Source: Zoroaster sp. YZ-2022
Lineage: Eukaryota > Echinodermata > Asteroidea > Forcipulatida > Zoroasteridae
DNA: 64,000 nucleotides
Assembly: GCA_029582265.1 (NCBI GenBank)
Contig: CM055817.1
Coordinates: 30,264,787-30,328,786, forward strand
Reading direction: 5' to 3'
Both the position numbers and the translations under genes were made by a program. The notes beneath the pieces are model-generated. The model saw only the letters and a list, made by a program, of their open reading frames with translations. It was not told where the DNA came from and made no database searches. Positions 56,882 through 64,000 of this stretch are shown in pieces. Numbering within the stretch: the first letter of the stretch is position 1; each line of letters starts with the position of its first letter.

Positions 56882-58693
56882 CAGTGCGTATCAAAAAAAG
56901 GTAATCCGAATTCAGGGGGTTAATATGCCAAGGTTATTTAGTTTGACAATTTACATGTAGTGTACCAAAGAAGAGGAACTCCTCAGCTTTCCATTGATAC
57001 CTTTATTGACCCATTGCTGTCACATTACGACCGGAAATTACGTTATTGTTAGTTGAAAAATGACAAATTCAAAATCGCATTTTTGCAAGTTTAAGTAATC
57101 AGTGCAAGGCAGGATAATTAGTGAAAGTCAGTAAGGATAAACCAGATTTTTCTTTTTACGAATGACTGGACATTATTCAAGAAGAATCTCTTCTAACATT
57201 GCCTTTATGCACCCACACCTTCAATGACCACCTCCCTTTCGACACAAAGCTGACAGCGACGGAGCATGTCCTGCACTGCTCGTCTCACCATAGCCGGATT
57301 ATTGCGTAAAGCATCCCACTTCATTAACATCGGCAGCCTGCAATTTATCAAGATCACGGGGAGGAGTTGCAAACACCTTGTTCTTCAAATGTCCCCAAAG
57401 GAATTAGTCACATGGTGTGAGGTCAGGTGATCTTGGTGGCCATTCCACCTCATGGTTGATGGCGATGACTCGTTCGCCAAAGAGTTCCCCTCAGACGATC
57501 TCCAGACAGCGATAAGGCGATGCTGGGGTGCCATCTTGGGCCCACTGGAGTTGTCCTGAAGACCCCACGAACCTTGTCGCTCAAAGTGTTCCTGCAGCTG
57601 CGGTAAAACGTTATCATTGAGCATCTGCAGATACATGTTACCATTGACATTCCTTTGAAAAGAAAAAACGGTCCCGATCTAGCTGGACCATTTCCACAAA
57701 GTCCTAACCAAACAGTCCACTTTTGTCGACTCATGTTAACCTCAAAAATTGGAATTCTGGGGTTGTCTTTGCTGGTGCATATTCAAGAACATTATGCGTA
57801 TTGAACCTTGCCGTTCATGGAGAAAGCAGCTTCGTCGCCGCGATTACGAGATTCCGCAGAAAATTGAGCATCTCTCTCGGTACGGGCGCTATCAACAATC
57901 TGGCAAACGCCAACCTTCTAGCAAAATCTCCTGGCGTAAGTTGGATGTCGGATGAATCTGATATGGATGCTGGTGGAGGTCCAATCTCGTGATTCTGTTG
58001 AATATCGCCGAAGGCAATCTCAGCCCATTTCGCCTTGCGCTGGTGTCCCTAGGGATGCTCCAAAAAGTTGCTGCCCTTTACTGCTGCAATGTTCCTTCTG
58101 ATCGTCCGGTGCGCCTCCTGCCAGAATTCCCTTGTTGCGGTTGAGGCTAGTGCCATACTCTTGATATTTTCTAACATTCGCCCAGATGGTTTTGGCTGCT
58201 GGGGCTCCCGTTCTGGGAAACGTTCCCTGAAAGCATCTGCGAGTTTGCTGCAAACTGTGAGTTTGGTGAAATGTTGTAATCTACGAAAACTCTTTTGTTC
58301 GGTCGTTAGTTGTACCATCTTTCCAACTACCTGTCCTAAACCCAGGCCTCTTCTTAAATACCCAACTTTGAAGAAAAAGGATGTCGTAACAGACGATTAC
58401 CGCACCAGCTAACAATCTTTGGCGCGATAATCATCTAGGCAGTCAGGCGTTGCTGCGTCCATTTCAGACTGCCTTGAACTGATTACCCAAACTTGCAAAA
58501 TGCGATTTGAATTTGCCATTTTTCAATAACAATGTACTCGGCCATGTAGCAACAGCAATGGATCGATACAGGTATCAATGGAAAGCTGAGAGTTCCTCTT
58601 CTTTGGTACACTACATGTAACCATTGTCAAACTAAATAAACCTTGGCATTATTAATGCCCTGAATTCGGGATTACCTTTTTTGATACGCACTG
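56882..58693 (-). mobile_element. Mariner-like transposon inserted in the Polinton right terminal repeat
   Basis: Ends CAGTGCGTATCAAAAAA in inverted orientation, with similarity continuing for about 235 bp at each end (AGGTAATCC, GCCAAGG, TTAGTTTGACAAT, TGTAGTGTACCAAAGAAG). Flanked by TA on both sides (56880-56881 and 58694-58695). Removing it restores the Polinton repeat, which proves the order of events. 1.8 kb, one transposase on the minus strand. Confidence 0.92.
57204..58318 (-). pseudogene. Mariner-like transposase with DUF4817-type helix-turn-helix, decayed
   Basis: Start MVQLTTEQKSFRRLQHFTK, then RFPEREPQQPKPSG and IWANVRKYQEYGTSLNRNKG (DNA-binding helix-turn-helix), TRLDLHQHPYQIH, MYLQMLNDNVLPQLQEHF, WAQDGTPAS (a catalytic Asp), VEWPPRSPDLTPCD (the last catalytic Asp) followed by FLWGHLKNKVFATPPRDLDK, and a C-terminal RRCQLCVEREVVIEGVGA ending at 57204. 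The spacing suggests a DD34D-type mariner. The first catalytic Asp region is badly eroded, and many frame changes make it inactive. Confidence 0.85.
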
Positions 58694-58935
58694 TATATTT
58701 AGACAATTAAAAATGGAATACAAAACTTTAAAAGAGCGTGAAGTCTCTAGTTTGCATTTAACAACGCGCCGCGTTTTTTTTACTAAAACCCCTACTACTA
58801 CCCTGTTAGAGAATTTGTTTAAAAAGTACTCTGTTTTACACTTTTACTAGCACTTTGTTAATTTCCCATTACTACCCAGAGTATTTGTTTAAAATTGTTT
58901 TTGTAGATACGCCCCCTACGGCATCACACAATACT
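58694..58935 (-). repeat. Polinton right terminal inverted repeat, outer part
   Basis: Mirror copy of 40506-40750. The inner 20 bp of the repeat are displaced to 56862-56881 because a mariner element is inserted at the TA in AATATA. Small differences from the left copy (TATCTAC for CATCTAC) show the two have diverged. Confidence 0.88.
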
Positions 58936-59096
58936 ATATGTATACTTGATTAAATAAAACAGGATTCCTCAAAAAGCTACTCGTCCGATTTTCTTGATTT
59001 AAAAAAACCATGATATTTCTTTCATCAAGACCTTTAATTTGATATAAATATTGAGCATATTGGTTTAGAATAATGTTTTACCCTGAAAACCCCATG

Positions 59097-60551
59097 TTTA
59101 GTCATTGTGTTTTATCTTAAACTGGGATGCCGATTCCATGCTCTGTTTGTAGAAAGTCTGCTGCTCTGATCGTGACGATACTGTCCCTTTAACATCTTTA
59201 CACCAATTATGTTTATGGGATTGATGGTCAGTACTATCCAAATGCGTGTACAAATAAATAGGTACTTTTACTACTTAACGTTAATTTTGTGCACAAACTG
59301 AAGATTTTTGAGAAAACAAAATTACAAAATACGGTTTAATAATTCCGAAAATAGCGGAATTCATGCTCAATTTCCCCTATAAACCAATCTCCTCAAGCCT
59401 TACCGGTTGATATCTGATCGTCGTAGTGAGTGAATGGTTCCAGTTTTCTCAAAGTCCTTGTTTCATTTACGACGGTCACTGCTGAGTGTGTTTCTGTCAT
59501 ATTGCTACCTGGTTAAACTAACGATGTGTAATATATTAAGCTGCGCCCTGGCATGTACGTAAAACAATGGGACTGGAACGTTACGAAAAATGTCAGCCGG
59601 TCTTCCTTTTTACTATTTTCCTTTTGCTAGAAATGTATGCTATCATATGAAAAGAATGCTCTGCACTGGTGACAGTTCAAATCAGTTTTTCATCCGTCGT
59701 GTCGTCAATGCTAATGGACTCATTGAAATTATCGAAAAAGAAACTGAAAGGGAATCGGACGCACTCTGCTTTCACATGTCATTTACTTAGTAATGAAATA
59801 ACTACACAACGTGTGTGTGCACACGTTAAGTAATGGTGCCCTGCTAGAGCGGCATCAGTTATACATATGTAGGATTTGAAAAACGGGTCCATAACGTGTA
59901 TTATGCATACGTATTAAGCAGTGCACAGCAAGTAATTGGCCCTGAAGCCTGTTGGAAGAATGAAATAACTACACAACGTGTGTATACTCGGTATAAGGAT
60001 TTATGTATTATTATTGCGTTCAGACATCGTAGTTAATTTAGACTCGCTAACAAGTCACACCGCCATATGTGTGTGTATGATGTACAAAGACATAGAGAGA
60101 ATCGCTACACCGAATAACGACGCGACTTGGTCACAATCACTTTTTCAGTGCGTAATGTTTTGTACAGATACAAAATGCAGCCAGTATAAATGATGTCATA
60201 TTGACGTCACAAGACATTGCAGCAGCCCAAAGCGTTATTAGGCACATCACAATACCCCCACACAAATGTATAACTGAAAACGTTTGATGATCAGGTGGTA
60301 TACTTCTTGAGCTATGGTGATAACAAGAGTTGCCCTAATTAAATATTCACGTGACTATAACTAAACTAATTAATTAAAATTTTAGTCTAATGACATTTAG
60401 AAACTACGTCAAGGCATAAAAGTTTTCATATGGTATACGAGTTGACTCTTCCTGACAATAATGCTAAAGAGGCAACATTTGCCGCGAAGAAAAAAGTGCA
60501 CGTGTTACGCAATGGGGTTTTGCCAGAAAGAGAAGTATAATAAATAATTAA
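59097..60551 (+). repeat. Repeat unit S1
   Basis: Matches S2 (63164 to window end): GATTCCATGC, GATTGATGGTCAGTACTATC, CACAAACTGAAG, GTTGATATCTGATCGTCGTA, CTAACGATGTG. It contains an internal duplication around ATAACTACACAACGTGTG (59797 and 59965) that S2 lacks. A 66-codon frame at 59590 (MSAGLPFYYFPFARN) has a shorter counterpart in S2 (MSALFYNFPLLAE) but is not recognised. Confidence 0.75.
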
Positions 60552-63163
60552 ACTAGACATTTAGGTGTGTTTGTCCTTTGGACGAACACAGGCTATTACG
60601 TTACGTTAATGACGTTGTGTTGTGTACAGTTAATGACCCTTGACCTTAGATACTTAATGGAGTATGCCATGAACTATTTCAACGTGGAGACTGATATTGA
60701 GGGTGTCTTGTTTTGTCCTGTTTGGAATGGCGAAAGGTCAAAGTGGGGTGTCGTGTTTGAATTTAATGTCAGATAAGTTGTAAAGGTACAGGAGTCTGCG
60801 TGATGAATGATCTTGACCTTTGTTTTTAAAGGTGTCATCCTTCGGACGAACACAGCCAAGCTAATACGATTCATAATGTGTGGTTTTATTTGCATTTCAT
60901 TCGTGAGGATGTTTGGGTGCAGTCAAAAATAATAAGAATTCCTCAGGTACTATTTTTGTTCTAACATGTTAAAGAAACTTCATCGCATTGTTTTGTAAAA
61001 ATTCAAAATATTGATTTTTATTCAAACTTCCTGTTGAACCGGAAGCAGAGGTCATTATGAGGTCGCCGATACCACAGCACATTCACAGTACCCATCAAAT
61101 TTCTCTTTCATAACTGCAAACAGTTTTAAGTATCGAGGTGTATACTTCTTGAGTTATTATGTCTAAAATGGATTTGCTAATTAAACATTCATGAGACTGT
61201 AAATGGAACCGGATGACATCACGATGACGAACAATTTAGTTTTTTTCATACTAAGTTTACAATTTTGGGTGTATAGTTTTGACCCAATGCAATAAAGTTT
61301 AATTTTGAACCGGAGTAGTAGAGGTCATTGTGAGGTCACGATACCACAACGCACATTCACAGTACCATCAAGTCTATAACTGCAAAAGTATAATTATCGA
61401 GTTTATATACTTCTTGAGTTGTAATGGTTCAAAATGGATTTTGCTAATTAAATATTCATGAGACTTGTAAATGGAAACAGGATGACATCACGATGACGAA
61501 ATTTAATTTTTCATACTAAGTTTACAATTTAATTAGTTTATTAAAATTTACAATAAAAGTTTGATTTTCGGCCCCTTTTGCATTGTACACTGTAATTTTG
61601 CAACGCTAAGAACAATGGTTTATGTCCTTTTTAAAACCCGGTGACTTGAGGCGCTATTGAGTTTATAGTGAACAGGTCTTAATAGATTTATCAACTACCA
61701 GGTAAAATTGTTGACTGGTAATACTGAGCTATGAGAACAGCCACTACAAGGACCAAGTTGTCGTGCTGGTGTAAGCACATAGCTCAATTGAGGAACAGTT
61801 GATCAAAGTTGCCAATTTGATGGTTTTTGGGGAAAGTAAAAAGTCTATAAAAATTACATCTTCATTAAATATACAGAAAACTATTTAGTACCCCAGTTCT
61901 TTCAGAACAGTACTACTCAATTGAGTTCCATGAATTGTCACCGCAATTAGTCTTACTTATCATCCTCACCATGCAAAGCTACAAGTTTTACCTATACAGA
62001 AAACTGTTTAAGGAACTTACAAAATAAATAATAAGTGGGTCTTTCACACTATTGGGTATACATATGATAACTGTTAGGTGTGACATGGGAGGGTCAAATA
62101 AAAGGCAACTATTTTTGTCCTAATCTATTCCTGAACATTCCCTTAGCATTTAATGATTGTGCATAACAAAAATAATAAGAAAATATTGGTACTTGAGGAA
62201 ATTACAGGATCTTTTAAGACATGATGTTTATGTTTGTGGACAGACATTTGTTTGAAATCGACAGGAAAGTGATAATAAATTAAATAATTACTCAAATGCT
62301 TTTTCATTTGTCCCTAACCCCTTTTGGTTGTTATGAGCCCAAACTAAGACATCTTCTGGGTATTTAAGAAATTAGCATGTGAAATATACGTATGTAATGG
62401 ACAGACAATTTGATAAATGTCTGTCCACATTCTAGCTATAATATTTTGAAGAATGATCCCTGTTATTTGTTTTAATACAGGAGGGTTGTCTTGATTTTCA
62501 GGTAACAATCATAGGGAATAACATTATAAAGGGGACAACATGTGGGTGAATAAATCATTCTATTAGTACTTTTAGTCAATTTCTAAATAAATGTCATCCA
62601 TGTTACAAAACATGTTGAATTATAATTACTTAAGTTGTCTTAATTTTGAAAAACACAATCCTCTCAAAGGCACCGGAATGTACAGAAAAAAAAGTTAAGA
62701 GTAAAAGTACTTCATTTTATTTCAATGTCCCATGTTCCCTTAAATGTCACTTTTTGTACATTAGTGTTGGAAAGACACAAATACATAATTTTGTAAGTTA
62801 AGGTTAATTCAAATGAGGAAAAGACAAAATTATTATGTCAGAGCTATAAAAGAAATGTTTATGAGTAGTGAACTCATTGTAAGTTATCCTTCAAATTACA
62901 TTGTGTTGTGACTTCGTATAAGTTTGTAAGGCAGTCTTAACAAGGTAAGGATATGTTCCTTGTGAAAAGATGCTGTGTGTTTCTTGTATGTGACTAACAG
63001 GTGGTGTGACTAAAATTTAAAAAGTTATTGCTTGAAGGTGGGCTTGTCACGATCAACAGGACATGGAATCAGAGTTCAGGTTCTAGTTTAACCCAGTGAC
63101 TAGAAATATACTCACATAATAAGGTCTATTCGTGTTGCTGCTGCATAAATGAAACCAGTAATT
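60552..63163 (+). repeat. Repeat unit R2 (with empty piggyBac site)
   Basis: Second copy of R. Starts ACTAGACATTTAGGTG with the same hairpin and has a second, similar hairpin CATCCTTCGGACGAACA at about 60836. The ~280-bp unit with CTTCCTGTTGAACCGGAAG is duplicated (61025-61305 and 61306-61560). TTAA at 62937-62940 is the uninterrupted counterpart of the piggyBac site in R1. Many small indels against R1. No genes. Confidence 0.8.
61025..61560 (+). repeat. Tandem ~270-bp duplication inside R2
   Basis: Two successive copies share GAACCGGA, AGAGGTCATTRTGAGGTC, CACATTCACAGTACC, TATACTTCTTGAGTT, CATGAGACT, GGATGACATCACGATGACGA and CATACTAAGTTTACAATTT. R1 has one copy (34725-34985). Confidence 0.85.
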
Positions 63164-64000
63164 TTTAGTCACTGTCTTCAGACGCCGGATTCCATGCCCT
63201 GTTTGGCAGAAGTCTGCTCTGATCAATGACGATACATCGCTAACATCCTTTTACACCAATTCTGTTTATGGATTGATGGTCAGTACTATCCCAATGCGTG
63301 CCTTCTACAAATAAATACTACTTTTACTTAACGTTAAATTTGTGCACAAACTGAAGGAGAAAATTTTTGAGGAAAACAAAATTACAAAATACGGTTGAGT
63401 AATTCGAAATAATGGGAATTCTGCTCAATTCCCTATAATATTTCCCCAAACTTCGGTTGATATCTGATCGTCGTATTAGTGAATGGTTCAGTTTCAAAGT
63501 CCTTGTTTTCAGTTACGACAGTGCTAGTAGTTTGTTCACCATATTGCTGCTGGTTTAAACCCCTAACGATGTGTATATTGCTGCGCTTACATGTACGTAA
63601 AAAAACAATAGGACTTAACGTCACGAAAATGTCAGCCCTCTTTTACAATTTTCCTTTGCTGGCAGAAATTTTGTGCTATCCTTATGAAAATAATATCACC
63701 GCTTTTCATGCTCGTCCTTGATATAATGGACTCAATTATAGTGAAGTGAAACTGAAAGGAATCGGACGCACTCTTTCATTTCATTTAGAATGCAATGACA
63801 CACAACGTGTGTGTACTACCATGGAATCTATGTATTATTATTGCGTACAAAGATCGTCATTAATTGGACTCCCAAACAAGTCCCCGTCATATCTGTTTGT
63901 GTATTATGTATTACAAAAGATATATGGATAATTACTGCCGAATAAAGGAAGCGACGGTCACATCAACTTTTCAGTGCATGTGTTTTTGTACAGATACAAA
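63164..64000 (+). repeat. Repeat unit S2, cut by the window edge
   Basis: Follows R2 directly at TTTAGTCACTGT. Parallel to S1. The tandem order S-R-S shows that the roughly 4-kb unit is repeated head to tail and may continue beyond the window. Confidence 0.75.

Larger units (their letters stand above)
40506..58935 (+). mobile_element. Polinton/Maverick, interrupted by two other elements
   Basis: Inverted ends share ATGCCGTAGGGGGCG and continue for about 260 bp. Genes recognised: polymerase B, retroviral-type integrase, packaging ATPase, major capsid protein, and several smaller Polinton-type genes. Total 18.4 kb; without the satellite element (about 2.6 kb) and the mariner (1.8 kb) it is about 14 kb, within the usual 13-20 kb. 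Ends tentatively placed at AGTATT/AATACT; no matching 6-bp duplication is seen there. No maturation protease or minor capsid gene could be recognised. Polintons are endogenous virus-like elements that replicate with their own protein-primed polymerase. Confidence 0.9.
39785..59096 (+). mobile_element. 19.3-kb insertion between R1 and S1, containing the Polinton
   Basis: R2 runs directly into S2 at TTTAGTCACTGT (63164-63175). At the first locus the same junction is split: TTTAGT at 39779-39784 on the left and TTTAGTCATTGT at 59097 on the right. A 6-bp duplication is what Polinton integration leaves, but the long inverted repeats of the Polinton begin only at about 40506 and end at about 58935. 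The outer 0.7 kb and 0.16 kb end in GGGTTTTCAG and CTGAAAACCC, a short inverted pair, so an older element that later received the Polinton is also possible. Confidence 0.6.

Noticed and set aside
57723..58412. + strand frames of 60-110 codons in the mariner
   Set aside because: Antisense shadows of the decayed transposase.
59097..64000. LTR retrotransposon with S1 and S2 as LTRs
   Set aside because: No TG/CA ends, primer-binding site, polypurine tract or gag-pol between them, and R also occurs as R1 beyond S1; a tandem unit explains the order better.

Overview
This is a stretch of an animal nuclear genome. It has spliced coding exons with GT/AG borders, SINEs, non-LTR retrotransposons, cut-and-paste DNA transposons and a Polinton/Maverick. 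The HYR exon, the repeat repertoire and the lack of any bacterial gene organisation suggest a marine invertebrate, perhaps a deuterostome such as an echinoderm, hemichordate or amphioxus. That placement is inference from family distribution, not proof. A run of exactly 500 N (27919-28418) is a scaffold gap. One-base frameshifts recur in unrelated genes and elements, and 22.8-27.9 kb is full of over-long homopolymers, so some of the broken ORFs may be assembly error rather than decay.

Layout. 0-9 kb: a 5'-truncated Penelope-like reverse transcriptase at the left edge, then a minus-strand gene of about ten exons (643-8885) encoding a DUF7869-type protein. Its introns, and perhaps one exon, hold two hAT-type MITEs, two other MITEs, a tRNA-derived SINE and a tRNA-like sequence. 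9.4-11.4 kb: AT-rich, no recognised gene. 11.4-22.8 kb: three head-to-tail Tx1-group LINEs (a small fragment, one near full-length copy, one 5'-truncated copy), each 3' end abutting a (GA)n tract on the + strand, which looks like microsatellite-targeted retrotransposition. 22.8-31.8 kb: low-quality repeat-rich sequence, a second SINE copy, the gap, and one clean HYR exon (29773-30021). 31.8-34.4 kb: a 5'-truncated L1/Tx1-like LINE on the minus strand.

34.4-64 kb is a nest of insertions in a duplicated unit of about 4 kb (parts R and S). R1 carries a piggyBac with TTAA duplications; the second copy R2 preserves the empty TTAA site. At the R1/S1 junction a 19.3-kb segment is inserted, flanked by a candidate 6-bp duplication TTTAGT that is single in R2/S2. 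Inside it sits a Polinton (about 40.5-58.9 kb) with about 260-bp terminal inverted repeats, protein-primed family B DNA polymerase, retroviral-type integrase, packaging ATPase, double-jelly-roll major capsid protein and several smaller Polinton-type genes. The Polinton is itself interrupted by a hairpin-ended element carrying two arrays of a 150-bp satellite (45.7-48.3 kb) and by a mariner-like transposon inserted at a TA inside its right terminal repeat.

The Polinton genes form a self-synthesising set: the polymerase replicates the element, the integrase inserts it, and the ATPase and capsid protein imply a virus-like packaging stage. Most of these genes are frameshifted here and no maturation protease was found, so this copy is probably inactive as assembled.
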